Notes: a model not told the origin generated them from the letters alone. A stretch of 64,000 bases of DNA from Arthrobacter sp. CAN_C5 (GCF_017875735.1 NZ_JAGGMZ010000001.1:3100001-3164000), one strand, 5' to 3'; positions 16,932-27,512 are shown, counted from the first letter of the stretch. Numbers and translations: made by a program.

Positions 16932-17623
16932 TATGGCTCCTCGGTGGTTGCGGTTTTCGCGGTGGTTTCGGCTGTCGCCGCGTCGGCAGCGGACCGGCGG
17001 CTGGCCCGCTTCGTCTCCAGCTCCTCCGGGGTGAGGCCCTGGGTGCGGGTGTGCCGGCTGAGTTCGCGGTCGGGGGCTGACCCCGCTGTGTCCCAGGCCC
17101 CGGCACAGTAGCACCGGTCACGGGTCCACCACTGGGCGATCCCGTCGAGCGCCTCATCACCGAGCGGGTTGACCCCGGGACCGGCGGCCAACGAGTGACC
17201 GACCAGCACGTGCAGGCACTTGACCCTGGTGGGCATTCCGCCAGCGGAGACCCCGTCGATTTCGGGCACCGGCCCCGTCCCTGACCGCTCCCCGATGGCG
17301 TTCCTGACGCTCAGATAGTGTTCGTGCGCCTGTCCGTACTGATCAGCCAGGGCTGGATCCCGCTCCAGCCGCTCGGTCATCTCAGCCATCAGGCCTGACG
17401 CCTCAAGGCGTGAGACCGCAGCAGTGATCACCGGGTGGGTGAGGTAGTAGGTGGTGGGGAAGGGAATGCCGTTGGAGAGCCGTGGGGCGGTGGTCGCGAC
17501 CAGCGGGTTTCCGCAGACGCAGCGTGCCCCGATCTCGACGACGTCCCGCACCGGACGGCCCAGCTGACGGCTGAGGGTATCGAGGTCTGAGCTGGTCAGT
17601 TCGGTGCTGGGTGCGGAATCCAT
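16931..17623 (-). CDS. DUF501 domain protein
   Basis: 230 residues. Contains a CVCGNP pair of cysteines near residues 35-38, the PTTYYLTHP segment, an H-E-H-Y-L-x-x-R helix and a GGMPTRVKCLHVLVGHSLA block, then NPLGDEAL and a CYCAG pair. These are hallmarks of the DUF501 family, which almost always precedes ppx in actinobacteria. The four conserved cysteines suggest metal binding, but no function is established. A Thr/Ala/Lys-rich tail closes the protein. Overlaps the ppx start. Confidence 0.88.
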   Translation of the reverse strand: MDSAPSTELTSSDLDTLSRQLGRPVRDVVEIGARCVCGNPLVATTAPRLSNGIPFPTTYYLTHPVITAAVSRLEASGLMAEMTERLERDPALADQYGQAHEHYLSVRNAIGERSGTGPVPEIDGVSAGGMPTRVKCLHVLVGHSLAAGPGVNPLGDEALDGIAQWWTRDRCYCAGAWDTAGSAPDRELSRHTRTQGLTPEELETKRASRRSAADAATAETTAKTATTEEP

Positions 17624-17696
17624 GACGGCCTACCTTTCGTGCGTGGAAGCAGTAAACGTGCGGTGAAGTGGGGACTCGACGGCGGGGTTGCCGGGG

Positions 17697-18530
17697 CTAG
17701 GAGTCGGTCGCCGACCGCTCAATCGAGTCCCAGAGGGCATCGACCCAGGGCAGGTCCTGCGGCGCCTCGCCCGAGGAGCCGACAGCCTCCTCGCCGAGGA
17801 CGCTGTCCCCCACCACGACGTAGCGGGTCTCACCGGGCATCACCAGGAAGATCCGTTCGCGGGCCTGCGCCTTGATATAGGCGGGGTCCTCCCAGCGGGC
17901 GATCTGCCGTTCGGACTCGAGCTGAGACTGTTCAAGGGCAGCGATTTCGTCGCGCAGCGTAGTGAGCTCGCCCTGCTGAAGGAGGTAGGTCCTTACCGAG
18001 GGTGCCAGCAGCACCGTAATGGTGACCAGTACTACTGCCAGGGCCAGGAGCCTGCCGGAGAAGGACTTCGCGGGGATGGGTTTGGCGTCTTCGGCCGGCA
18101 CGATCGCCGGCGCGTCCCGCCGGAAAGGTCGCCGCGCCCGCCGGATGGCTCCAGCGAGCTGCAACCGCTGCTGAGCCCTCGCCTCGGAGGGACTCAGTGG
18201 AGCAGATTCGGCGGTACCCGGCTGAGAGGTACGTGACTCGGCGGTACCCGGTGTGGTGGTGCCTGCACCTGTGGTTCCTGGTTCGGCAGAGCGGGACTCA
18301 TCGCTGCTGGCTGTTCCCGCGTGGGGGGCCGGTCCGCGCCCTGCGGGCCCCGCCGACTTTCCGGCTGGACCCGCTGGGCGGGCTGGTCGTAAAGACCCGG
18401 AGGACGCCGCCGTGGAGCCGGATCGCACGCCGGGGCGGGCACGCGGCCCACCCTCGTGGCTCTCCGGAGCCGGTGTCGCTGGCGCCTGAGGACCTGCGCT
18501 GCGCGGCACCTTGGGGCGGCGGGTGGACAT
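17697..18530 (-). CDS. ftsB: Septum formation initiator (FtsB/DivIC family) protein
   Basis: 277 residues from ATG 18530 (AGGAG five bases upstream). Residues 1-155 are disordered Pro/Arg/Ser/Thr-rich with repeated PGTAES units. One membrane helix (about 160-177) is followed by a coiled coil (183-212) and the conserved RERIFLVMPGETRYVVV block, the FtsB/DivIC signature. It acts in the divisome with FtsQ and FtsL homologues at the cytoplasmic membrane. Lies between eno and DUF501, the usual actinobacterial order. The long N-terminal extension is also common in this group. Confidence 0.9.
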   Translation of the reverse strand: MSTRRPKVPRSAGPQAPATPAPESHEGGPRARPGVRSGSTAASSGSLRPARPAGPAGKSAGPAGRGPAPHAGTASSDESRSAEPGTTGAGTTTPGTAESRTSQPGTAESAPLSPSEARAQQRLQLAGAIRRARRPFRRDAPAIVPAEDAKPIPAKSFSGRLLALAVVLVTITVLLAPSVRTYLLQQGELTTLRDEIAALEQSQLESERQIARWEDPAYIKAQARERIFLVMPGETRYVVVGDSVLGEEAVGSSGEAPQDLPWVDALWDSIERSATDS

Positions 18531-18564
18531 CAATACTCCTCTGGATCCTCACTACACGTCACGG

Positions 18565-18611
18565 GCAGCCCGTAGGCAACCCTCTCTTACGAGGGTAGCC
18601 GCCGGGGCTGC
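18565..18611 (-). terminator. Hairpin after eno
   Basis: Nested inverted repeats: GCAGCCC/GGGCTGC outer and ACCCTC/GAGGGT inner, right after the eno stop. No clear T-run, so it may only attenuate into ftsB. Confidence 0.5.
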
Positions 18612-18614
18612 GAA

Positions 18615-19913
<1,299 letters not shown>

Positions 19914-19939
19914 CTAGGGGAAAATTGCAGTGCACCCGG

Positions 19940-20767
19940 TCAGGGGTTGACCTGCCCGGGTGGTGGGGTCAGTGATGGGGTCGGTTCAAGCCTAGTGGAA
20001 ACGTCGGCGGAAACGCCGATCATGTCCTCGGCCTGGAGGGTCCGTGACCTTGCCTGAAGCCGAAGCACGGCGGACCGCAGCGCGAGCTCCGGATCCAGGC
20101 CCACGGCGGTGGACTGCTGTACCACCGCCAGCAGCAGGTCGCCGAGTTCAGTTTCGGTTCGCGGTGCGGCACCCGGCAGCGGCGCGATGGGCTCAGGCAG
20201 GCCCACGGGGATCCGCCGGAGAGTCTTGGCCGCCAGCGCCAGGGCGGGCAGCTGCCGTGGGATCCCATGGAAAGGATCTTCCCGGCGGGGTTCCTCCGCT
20301 CGTTTGACCCGGTGCCAGGTCTCCACGATCGAGTCGGTGGTGGCCGGGAAGCTAGCCCGCAGGGATCCGTCCGCGGCAAAGACGTGCGGGTTGCGGCGGA
20401 TCATCTTGTCGGTCAGGGAGGTGACGACTTCGTCCAGCCCGAAATGCCCCTGCTCGCGTTGCAGCTGCGCGTGCAGCACCACCTGCAACAGGACGTCGCC
20501 GAGCTCGCCGCGCAGTTCCGTGGTGGCGGTGTTCCCGGCAGGAGCTTCAGTGTCAGCGTCAGGAGCGTCAGCTGCAGGAGTGCCCGGGAGCTCGTCGAGT
20601 GCATCGACGAGCTCGTAGCATTCCTCCACCAGGTATTCGACCAGCGAAGAGTGGGTGAGCTGCGCCATCCATGGGCAGTGTTCCCGCAACTGGGCCACCA
20701 CCGCCACCAGCCGGTCCAGCGGGTGCTGGGTTCCGGCTGGGGCGCCGCGCAACTCAGGCTCAGCCAT
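19940..20767 (-). CDS. mazG: MazG-family nucleoside triphosphate pyrophosphohydrolase
   Basis: 275 residues. The CPWMAQLTHSSLVEYLVEECYEL stretch (read in parts) and ELGDVLLQVVLHA carry the E-E-x-x-E and ExxD metal-binding pattern of MazG; GKMIRRNPHVF-type DKMIRRNPHVFA is also family-typical. Two MazG-like halves are suggested by the C-terminal ELGDLLLAVV block. Hydrolyses NTPs to NMPs, a house-cleaning role. Its ATG overlaps the add stop by 8 bases, indicating coupled translation. Confidence 0.92.
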   Translation of the reverse strand: MAEPELRGAPAGTQHPLDRLVAVVAQLREHCPWMAQLTHSSLVEYLVEECYELVDALDELPGTPAADAPDADTEAPAGNTATTELRGELGDVLLQVVLHAQLQREQGHFGLDEVVTSLTDKMIRRNPHVFAADGSLRASFPATTDSIVETWHRVKRAEEPRREDPFHGIPRQLPALALAAKTLRRIPVGLPEPIAPLPGAAPRTETELGDLLLAVVQQSTAVGLDPELALRSAVLRLQARSRTLQAEDMIGVSADVSTRLEPTPSLTPPPGQVNP

Positions 20768-21896
20768 CGGCGTGAATGTAGCCTTCGGTGACGTAGGCAG
20801 CCAGCGCCTCCCGATCTTCGAGAGGCAGGAAGGCTGCGTCGACCGCGTTCAGTGTGAGCTCAAGCAGGTCATCCAGGTCGTAGTCGAACGTTTCGCTGAG
20901 GAGCTCGAACTCGTCGGTCAGGGTGACGCCGCTCATCAGGCGGTTGTCCGTGTTCACGGTGACCTTGAATCCGAGCTGGAACAGCAGGTCGATGGGGTGG
21001 CTGGCGATATCGCCGCCAAACGCGGCGACGGCGCCGGTCTGGAGGTTCGAGGACGGGCACACCTCAAGGACGATGCCGCGGTCCCGGACCCAGGAGGCCA
21101 CCTGTCCCAGGGTGACGACACCGAGCTCCGGCTCTTCGCTGTCGGCGTCGTAGTCAATCTCGATGTCTTCGGCGATCCGGACGCCGTGGCCCAGGCGCAG
21201 CGCGTGGCCATGCACCAGGGCGTCGACGATGCTGTCCAGGCCAGCGGCCTCGCCAGCGTGGACGGTGGCGGGGAACTGGTGCTCGGCCAAAAAGGTGAAG
21301 GCGTCCTTGAACCGGGATGGCAGGAAGCCATCTTCGGCGCCGGCGATGTCGAAGCCGACGGCACCCTTGTCACGGTGCCGGACAGCGAGCTCGGCGATCT
21401 CCTGGCCGCGGTCGGCGTGGCGCATCGCGGTGATCAGCTGGCCGACCTGGATGGCCCGGCCGCCGGCAACGATCGAATCCACTGCCTCGTCGAGGCCCTG
21501 CTGGACCGCTTCGACGGCTTCGTCGAGGCTCAGGCCCTTCGCGGTGTGCTGCTCCGGGGCCCAGCGGACCTCGCCGTAGACGACGCCGTCGTCGGCCAGG
21601 TCTTCGACGAACTCGCGGGCCACCCGGATCAGGCCCTCGCGGGTCTGCATGACGGCGATGGTGTGGTCGAAGGTTTCCAGGTAGCGGACTAACGACCCGG
21701 AGTTCGCTGATTCGCGGAACCATTCGCCCAGAGCCACCGGATCGGTCGAGGGCAGCTGGTGCCCCACCGCTTCGGCAAGCTCGATGATCGTGGACGGGCG
21801 CAGGCCCCCGTCGAGGTGGTCATGCAGGGAAACTTTGGGAAGGCTCCGCAGGTCGAAGGAAAGGTCGGTCGCTGGGGAGATGATTGGCTCAGTCAC
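20760..21896 (-). CDS. add: Adenosine deaminase
   Basis: 378 residues from GTG 21896 (AAGG upstream); longer in-frame starts run into the DedA gene region and lack family similarity. Zinc ligands H25 and H27 in SLHDHLDGG, the VHAGEAAG motif, and the SSNLQTG and NTDNRLMSG segments mark the metal-dependent adenosine deaminase. Converts adenosine to inosine in purine salvage, which matches the nucleoside transporter cluster a few kb upstream. Coupled to mazG by overlap. Confidence 0.95.
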   Translation of the reverse strand: MTEPIISPATDLSFDLRSLPKVSLHDHLDGGLRPSTIIELAEAVGHQLPSTDPVALGEWFRESANSGSLVRYLETFDHTIAVMQTREGLIRVAREFVEDLADDGVVYGEVRWAPEQHTAKGLSLDEAVEAVQQGLDEAVDSIVAGGRAIQVGQLITAMRHADRGQEIAELAVRHRDKGAVGFDIAGAEDGFLPSRFKDAFTFLAEHQFPATVHAGEAAGLDSIVDALVHGHALRLGHGVRIAEDIEIDYDADSEEPELGVVTLGQVASWVRDRGIVLEVCPSSNLQTGAVAAFGGDIASHPIDLLFQLGFKVTVNTDNRLMSGVTLTDEFELLSETFDYDLDDLLELTLNAVDAAFLPLEDREALAAYVTEGYIHADG

Positions 21897-21984
21897 CTCA
21901 CTTACCTTACGCGAGGTGCAGTGTGCACACCTAGCACCGTCCACCCGCCGAAGGGTGGCACCATTCGGCGGATTTCGGCGACGA

Positions 21985-22644
21985 CTATTGGCTGTCCGAG
22001 GGGACTTTGGTCGGTTCGGGGCGCAGCGGGGTGGAGCCCCGGACCGCAGCAATGATGCGGTCGAGGATGATTCCGAGGGTGACGGCAATACTGATGGCCA
22101 CCATCACGCCCAGCAGGTGGTTGTGCTCGAACCATGAGCCCGCGACGACGCCGATCCCCACCGAGTAGCTGGACCAGACAACCGCCGAGAGCCCAGTCAG
22201 GGCAACGAAGCTACGTCGTGAATACCCCGTGGCCCCAGCGGTGAGGTTGACCGCGACACGACCGATCGGAATGAACCGTGCCACCAGAATGAGCGAGGCT
22301 GCCCGCTTCTGCAGTTCGTGACCGGCCCAGGCAAAGGAACGCTGCATGCGGGCAGTGCGCATCCAGCGGAACCGTTCGGTCCCAATCGCCCGCCCCATCA
22401 CATACGCGATGTTGTCCCCGATGAACGCGCCGAGACCCGCGGCGATGATCAGCAGCCAGGGGTTGGGGACGCCCTGGGTGAGGACCAGCGATGCCAGGCC
22501 CACCACCACCGATTCGCTGGGAAATGGTGGGAAGAACCCGTCGACGGTGCAGCAGATGAAGACCAGCAGGTAGACCCAGGGTTGTTCGGCGGTGCTGAGG
22601 ATGAAGGTGCTGGCCGCGTTCATCGCCTGGATAAGCATTTCCAT
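21985..22644 (-). CDS. DedA-family membrane protein
   Basis: 219 residues with about five hydrophobic segments. The FPPFPSESVVVGLASL region, GAFIGDNIAYVMGRAIG and ARFIPIGRVAVNLTAG are DedA hallmarks (the last contains the conserved R and P of VTT-domain proteins). ATG 22644 is chosen with GGTGGG upstream; the second Met codon is at 22638. Upstream codons fall in simple repeats. DedA proteins act in envelope lipid handling; specific role unknown. Confidence 0.88.
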   Translation of the reverse strand: MEMLIQAMNAASTFILSTAEQPWVYLLVFICCTVDGFFPPFPSESVVVGLASLVLTQGVPNPWLLIIAAGLGAFIGDNIAYVMGRAIGTERFRWMRTARMQRSFAWAGHELQKRAASLILVARFIPIGRVAVNLTAGATGYSRRSFVALTGLSAVVWSSYSVGIGVVAGSWFEHNHLLGVMVAISIAVTLGIILDRIIAAVRGSTPLRPEPTKVPSDSQ

Positions 22645-22673
22645 TTCGACCCACCGCCTTCCTGACGCTCGCT

Positions 22674-22721
22674 GACACCCGCACACCCGGACACCCGGAC
22701 ACCCGGACACCCGGACACCCA
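22674..22721. repeat. ACACCCGG microsatellite upstream of the DedA gene
   Basis: Five to six copies of the 8-base unit ACACCCGG in a row, about 30 bases upstream of the DedA start and so possibly within its leader or promoter. Copy number may vary between strains. Confidence 0.8.
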
Positions 22722-23080
22722 CCACGATGCCAGCCGACACAGGATGCCACCATGGGTGGATGCCCTGACCAGACCCCTGACTCTGGTTCTGTTTCTTACT
22801 CTGGTGCTGGTTCTGGTTCACGCGAGTGAACAGTGTCCAGGCATAGCGCCGCGGCGCTTGAGGACCAGGGTTTTCCAGGACCAGGACCAGAATGTTTCAG
22901 GACCAGAGCGTTTCAGGGTGGGGATTGGCTCAGCGTCGGATGTCGGGTTGATGACTCAACCCAGCGGATGATTCAACGGTAGTGTGCCGATGCAGGCTGC
23001 CGCGTCGACCGTTCGGCTGATCTTTGCACCCGCCGCCTCCTCCCGTGGGGGGATGGGAGGAGGCGATGGCGGGAAGTGCA
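22722..23080. other. Non-coding gap between the DedA gene and deoA
   Basis: About 360 bases with no credible gene. Contains two further simple-sequence tracts: CTGGTTCTG-type repeats near 22780-22820 and GACCAGG/GTTTCAGG-type repeats near 22860-22918. An 11-bp GC stem (23034-23044 with 23055-23065) just after deoA may act as its terminator, though it has no T-run. Confidence 0.5.
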
Positions 23081-23084
23081 GACC

Positions 23085-24371
23085 CTAGGCGATGCGGTCC
23101 AGGATAAGTTGCGCGTCGGGCCGTGAGCCTTCAGGGGCAATAACGACGGCGCCCTCGAGCGCTTCATGCGCCCGGTCAAACTTCTCGGGGGTGTCGGTGA
23201 GCAGTGTCATCAGCGGCTCACCGGCACGGACCAGCGCGCCCGGCTTGGCGTGCATCCGAACGCCGGCACCCGCCTGCACCACGTCCTCCTTACGGGCACG
23301 GCCCGCACCGAGGCGCCACGCGGCGACGCCGACTGCCAGGGCGTCGAGTTCCACCAGCACCCCATCGGCGGGGGCGTAGATGGTCTCGGATTCCCGTGCA
23401 ACCGGAAGTTCAGCACGGGGATCGCCGCCCTGAGCTTCGATCATTGAGTTCCAAACATCCATGGCACGGCCGTCCTTCAGCGCCGCGGCTGGGTCCGCAT
23501 CCCGCACACCAGCGCAGGCGAGCATTTCCTCGGCCAGCCGGACGGTCAGTTCGACCACGTCCTCAGGTCCGCCACCGGCGAGTACCTCGACCGACTCCTG
23601 CACCTCGATGGCGTTGCCAGCGGTGAGGCCCAGCGGGGTCGCCATGTTGGTGAGGAGCGCAACGGTGTTGACGCCGGCGTCCTGGCCCAGCGCCACCATG
23701 GTGCGGGCCAGCTCACGGGCCTGATCAAGGTTCTTCATGAACGCTCCGCTGCCCACCTTCACATCGAGCACCAGCGACCCGGTGCCCTCAGCGATTTTCT
23801 TGCTCATGATGGAAGAGGCGATCAGCGGGATGGCCTCCACGGTCCCGGTCACATCCCTGAGCGCGTAGAGCTTCTTGTCGGCAGGTGCCAGTCCCGCGCC
23901 CGCAGCGCAGATGACGGCGCCGACGTCGGCCAACTGACGCATCATCTCATCGTTGCTCAGATCGGCGCGCCAGCCGGGGATGGATTCCAGCTTGTCCAGG
24001 GTGCCGCCGGTGTGGCCCAGCCCGCGGCCGGACAGCTGCGGGACAGCCACCCCGAAGACTGCTACCAGAGGTGCCAACGGCAGGGTGATCTTGTCGCCCA
24101 CTCCCCCGGTCGAATGCTTGTCACTGGTGGCCTTGCCCAGCGAGGAGAAGTCCATCCGCTCGCCCGAGGCGATCATCGCCGTCGTCCACCGGCTGATCTC
24201 GGCGCGGTCCATGCCGTTGAGGAGGATCGCCATATTGAGGGCTGCCATCTGCTCGTCGGCGATGGCGCCGCGGGTGTAGGCGTCGATGGTCCAGTCGATC
24301 TGGTCCGGGCTGAGGGTGCCTTTGTCCCTCTTGATGCGGATGATGTCGACGGCGTCGAACTGCTCAGACAT
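23085..24371 (-). CDS. deoA: Thymidine phosphorylase
   Basis: 428 residues, normal for the family. The pyrimidine nucleoside phosphorylase signature S-G-R-G-L-x-H-T-G-G-T-L-D-K-L-E-S is present, as is the phosphate-binding KATSDKHSTGGVGDK at residues 80-94. Cleaves thymidine to thymine and deoxyribose-1-phosphate. Member of the nucleoside uptake and salvage cluster: transporter genes and cdd lie just upstream on the same strand with a 131-base gap. Cytoplasmic. Confidence 0.96.
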   Translation of the reverse strand: MSEQFDAVDIIRIKRDKGTLSPDQIDWTIDAYTRGAIADEQMAALNMAILLNGMDRAEISRWTTAMIASGERMDFSSLGKATSDKHSTGGVGDKITLPLAPLVAVFGVAVPQLSGRGLGHTGGTLDKLESIPGWRADLSNDEMMRQLADVGAVICAAGAGLAPADKKLYALRDVTGTVEAIPLIASSIMSKKIAEGTGSLVLDVKVGSGAFMKNLDQARELARTMVALGQDAGVNTVALLTNMATPLGLTAGNAIEVQESVEVLAGGGPEDVVELTVRLAEEMLACAGVRDADPAAALKDGRAMDVWNSMIEAQGGDPRAELPVARESETIYAPADGVLVELDALAVGVAAWRLGAGRARKEDVVQAGAGVRMHAKPGALVRAGEPLMTLLTDTPEKFDRAHEALEGAVVIAPEGSRPDAQLILDRIA

Positions 24372-24502
24372 GGGTGCGGGTGTCCTTTACTTCTGTTGTT
24401 TCGTCGGTGATTCGTCGGTAAATACTGGTGCGCTCAGGGCTGACCGTGTTCTGGGTGAAGTTCCCAGTGACGTTCTGGGATGAGGTTCCGGGGTGAGCCG
24501 GT

Positions 24503-24982
24503 TCAGGATAGGTGCTCTGGTCCGAAAGCGTCGGGCAGTACCTCATCCATGGTCTTGATGCCGCTCACCGTCAGGAGTTGCATGCCGGGGGCGCGGAACT
24601 CGTAGAGCAGCTGCCGGCACCGGCCACAGGGCATGAGCGTGTTGCCGTTGCCGTCGACGCAGCTGAACGCGACGAGTTTCCCGCCACCGGTCATCTGGAG
24701 CTGGCTCACCAGTGAGCACTCAGCGCAGAGGGTCAGCCCGTAGGAGGCATTTTCCACGTTGCACCCGGAGACCATGCGTCCGTCGTCGGTCAGCGCTGCG
24801 GCACCGACAGGGAACTTCGAGTACGGCACGTAGGCACGGCACATGGCCTCCGTCGCAGCGGCGGTCAGCATCTCCCAGGGGATCTCGTCGGCCGGGATCC
24901 CTGACGCGGGATCCTCAGCTGCGGGGTCCTCAGCTGTGCCATTCCCGGTCATAGGGTCCTCGGTCATGGAGTTCTCGGTCAT
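24503..24982 (-). CDS. cdd: Cytidine deaminase with a short repetitive N-terminal extension
   Basis: 159 residues. Catalytic zinc motif C86-A-E88 (Glu as proton shuttle) and C119-G-R-C122, the pattern of small tetrameric cytidine deaminases, plus the FPVGAAALT substrate region. The first ~35 residues are an acidic extension built from MTEN/MTED/AAEDP repeats not usual in Cdd. ATG 24982 has a strong GAAGGAG at good distance; it starts 3 bases after the permease stop. Deaminates cytidine and deoxycytidine, feeding deoA. Confidence 0.94.
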   Translation of the reverse strand: MTENSMTEDPMTGNGTAEDPAAEDPASGIPADEIPWEMLTAAATEAMCRAYVPYSKFPVGAAALTDDGRMVSGCNVENASYGLTLCAECSLVSQLQMTGGGKLVAFSCVDGNGNTLMPCGRCRQLLYEFRAPGMQLLTVSGIKTMDEVLPDAFGPEHLS

Positions 24983-24984
24983 GG

Positions 24985-26271
24985 CTACTCCTTCATGTAC
25001 GGGGTGCCGCTGGCGGCCGGTGGACGGGACCGTCCCACCAGGCCAGCCACCGCGAGGATGGTGACAATGTACGGGAGCATGGCCATGAACTGGCTGGGCA
25101 CCGAGGTTCCGACGATCGACAGCACATACTGCAGGTTGGTGAAGAACCCGAACAAGAGGGCAGCGAAGAACGCCCCGATCGGGTTCCACCTGCCGAAGAT
25201 CAGCGCGGCCAGCGCGATATACCCGGCACCGGCGGTCATGTCCCGGGAGAAGGAACTCACTGAGACGAGGGTAAAGAAAGCGCCTCCGAACCCGGCGACC
25301 GCGCCACCCAGGAGAACGTTCCAGAACCGGGTCGAGTTGACCTTGATCCCCATGGTGTCCGCCGCCTGGGGGTGCTCGCCAACGGCCCTGACCCGCAGGC
25401 CCCACTTGGTGTGGAACAGGCCCACATAGATCACAATCACTGCCACGTACATCAGGTAACCGACGATGCTCTGCCGGAAGAGGATGCCACCGATGATCGG
25501 CAGGTCGGACAGGAACGGGACGCTGATCACGGGCAGGCTGGGTGGGGAGTTGAAAGTGGCCGGGTCGCGGCTCAGCAGGGTCGACGCGAGGAAACCTGTC
25601 AGACCCGAGACGAGCACGTTCAGTACCACACCGACGATGATCTGGTTGACGTAGTACTTGATGCTGAACACCGCGAGCACCACCGACACCAGGGTGCCGG
25701 CGAAGGCCGCAGCGATCAGCCCAACGTAGGCGTTACCGGAGATGGAGGCGGCTACCGCGGCAGCGAACGCGCCGGACAGGAGCTGACCCTCGATGGCGAT
25801 GTTGACCACGCCTACCCGCTCACACAGGACACCCGAGAGCGAGCCAAAGATCAGCGGGATGGCGAGGGTGACAGACCCTGCGATGAGGCCCGCCAGCGAG
25901 ATGCTCGGGGTATTGGCACTTCCTACCACCCAGGTGAGGAAGCCGATCATGAACAGCGCACCGTAGGCGATCGGGATCCACCTGTTGATCTTCCGCCCGT
26001 TCCTGACCTGGAGGAACGCGTAGACGGCGATCAGGGTCAGGGCGACGGCGGTGAACCAGCCGACGGCGGTGGCAGGGAGGGCCAGGTCGGCCAGCCGGAA
26101 CCGGTCCGAATCGTTCGAGATGCGAAAGACCGCGGTCTGTGCCGGACTGCCCAGGGCGAAGACCAGCAGTGCGACCAGGGCGCCGATGCCGAAGCCAATG
26201 GGCGCCTTCCAGTTCCTCACTGTCGCGTTAGGCGTCGGGCCCTCCGGCCGCGTTTGGGTTGCAACACTCAT
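24985..26271 (-). CDS. Nucleoside-type ABC transporter permease (second subunit)
   Basis: 428 residues, multi-pass, BPD_transp_2 family. The ERVGVVNIAIEGQLLSGAF segment (shown in part) and RAVGEHPQAADTMGI are characteristic of nucleoside/BMP-associated permeases such as NupQ/BmpC. Long N-terminus with ~3 extra hydrophobic segments. The start overlaps the stop of the preceding permease (ATGA). Forms the membrane channel with the gene at 26268-27512; substrate inferred to be nucleosides from cdd and deoA next door. Confidence 0.92.
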   Translation of the reverse strand: MSVATQTRPEGPTPNATVRNWKAPIGFGIGALVALLVFALGSPAQTAVFRISNDSDRFRLADLALPATAVGWFTAVALTLIAVYAFLQVRNGRKINRWIPIAYGALFMIGFLTWVVGSANTPSISLAGLIAGSVTLAIPLIFGSLSGVLCERVGVVNIAIEGQLLSGAFAAAVAASISGNAYVGLIAAAFAGTLVSVVLAVFSIKYYVNQIIVGVVLNVLVSGLTGFLASTLLSRDPATFNSPPSLPVISVPFLSDLPIIGGILFRQSIVGYLMYVAVIVIYVGLFHTKWGLRVRAVGEHPQAADTMGIKVNSTRFWNVLLGGAVAGFGGAFFTLVSVSSFSRDMTAGAGYIALAALIFGRWNPIGAFFAALLFGFFTNLQYVLSIVGTSVPSQFMAMLPYIVTILAVAGLVGRSRPPAASGTPYMKE

Positions 26272-27512
26272 GCCACTCCTCCAGCTGCCGTTGTGGTGGT
26301 CATGTCCTCTGAGGACTGATCAGGCTTGGTGGTCTTTTTCTTCTTCTTCTGGTCAATCCGGAAGATGGCCTTGACCAGCGGAGGCGCGGCGATGAAGAGC
26401 ACAATCAGCGACTGCACCACCAGGACGATGTCGATGGGCGTTCCGGTCTGGGTCTGCATCTGCACACCGCCGGCGCGGAACGCGCCGAACAGCAGGCCGG
26501 CGAAGAAGACACCCCACGGGTGCGACCGGCCCAGGAGTGCCACCGTGATTGCGTCGAAGCCGAAGCTGGCGGCGATACCGCCGGTGAGCACCTTCTCGGT
26601 CCCGGCGACCTGGGCCACCCCGGCGAGTCCCGCCAGTCCACCAGCGATCATCATGACAACTACATACCCCTTGGTCACACTGATGCCTGCGGTGCGGGCA
26701 GCGTGGGGGTTGGCTCCGACAGCGCGGAGTTCGAATCCCGTGGTCGAGCGGTTCAGCAGCCACCACACACCGTAGGTTGCCGCGATGGCCACCAGGAAGC
26801 CCAGGTGCAGGCGGTAACCGGAGCCCAGGAGCAGCGGGTACAGGGCGGAATCGTCCAGGCGGGGGCTGATCGGGTTCGAGGACCCGGGGTTCTGGAAACC
26901 TGGCGTGAACAGCAGGTAGGCCACGAGATACACGGCTACATAGTTGAGCATGATCGTCACGATCACCTCATGCGCGCCGGTGCGGGCCTTGAGGATGCCC
27001 GGGATGAAGCCCCAGAGGGCGCCGCCGATGAATCCGGCAACCACCGCAATGAGTAGGTGAAGACCCGGTGGAAGTTCGAGGGTGAAACCGACCCAGGCAG
27101 CGAACGTAGCGCCGAGGATGATCTGTCCCTGGGCGCCGATGTTGAACAGGCCGGTGCGGAACGCGATCGCCACGCCGAGGCCCGCGAGGATGAGCGGCGT
27201 CGCGACGGTCAGCGTCTCGGTCAGCGGTCGCAGTGCCTGCGCCACCGTGTCTGCCCGGGGGTTGAAGATAGCGCCCTGGAACAGTGCGATATACGCGCCG
27301 CTGGCCGCTTCCCAGGCGGCTGCCAGCATATCTCCGGGGCGGCTGAAGAAGTACGCTGACGTTTCTGCCACCCGATCATCGGTGACAGCGATCAGGATGC
27401 CTCCGAGCACGATGGACAGCACCACCGCCAGTACGGCGACCAGCATGCTTCCGCCCATGATCCGGTGCAGGACACTGCGGGAGCCATCGCCCTGCTGCAG
27501 CTGTGAACTCAT
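26268..27512 (-). CDS. Nucleoside-type ABC transporter permease (first subunit)
   Basis: 414 residues, multi-pass. Starts with a cytoplasmic N-terminus and a hydrophobic segment, then the GLFNIGAQGQIILGA motif and RAVGANPHAARTAGISV stretch typical of NupP/BmpB-like permeases. A Lys-rich run (KKKKKTTK) near the C-terminus is encoded by an A/G-rich tract at about 26330-26350. Overlaps by 4 bases with both neighbours, so the operon is translationally coupled. Confidence 0.92.
   Translation of the reverse strand: MSSQLQQGDGSRSVLHRIMGGSMLVAVLAVVLSIVLGGILIAVTDDRVAETSAYFFSRPGDMLAAAWEAASGAYIALFQGAIFNPRADTVAQALRPLTETLTVATPLILAGLGVAIAFRTGLFNIGAQGQIILGATFAAWVGFTLELPPGLHLLIAVVAGFIGGALWGFIPGILKARTGAHEVIVTIMLNYVAVYLVAYLLFTPGFQNPGSSNPISPRLDDSALYPLLLGSGYRLHLGFLVAIAATYGVWWLLNRSTTGFELRAVGANPHAARTAGISVTKGYVVVMMIAGGLAGLAGVAQVAGTEKVLTGGIAASFGFDAITVALLGRSHPWGVFFAGLLFGAFRAGGVQMQTQTGTPIDIVLVVQSLIVLFIAAPPLVKAIFRIDQKKKKKTTKPDQSSEDMTTTTAAGGVA

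Noticed and set aside
22674-22721. Possible CRISPR-like array
   Set aside because: Eight-base units with no spacers; a microsatellite, and no cas genes in the window.
25372-26319. Plus-strand 315-codon frame opposite the nucleoside permease
   Set aside because: Acidic/Gln/His-rich shadow of a membrane protein gene.
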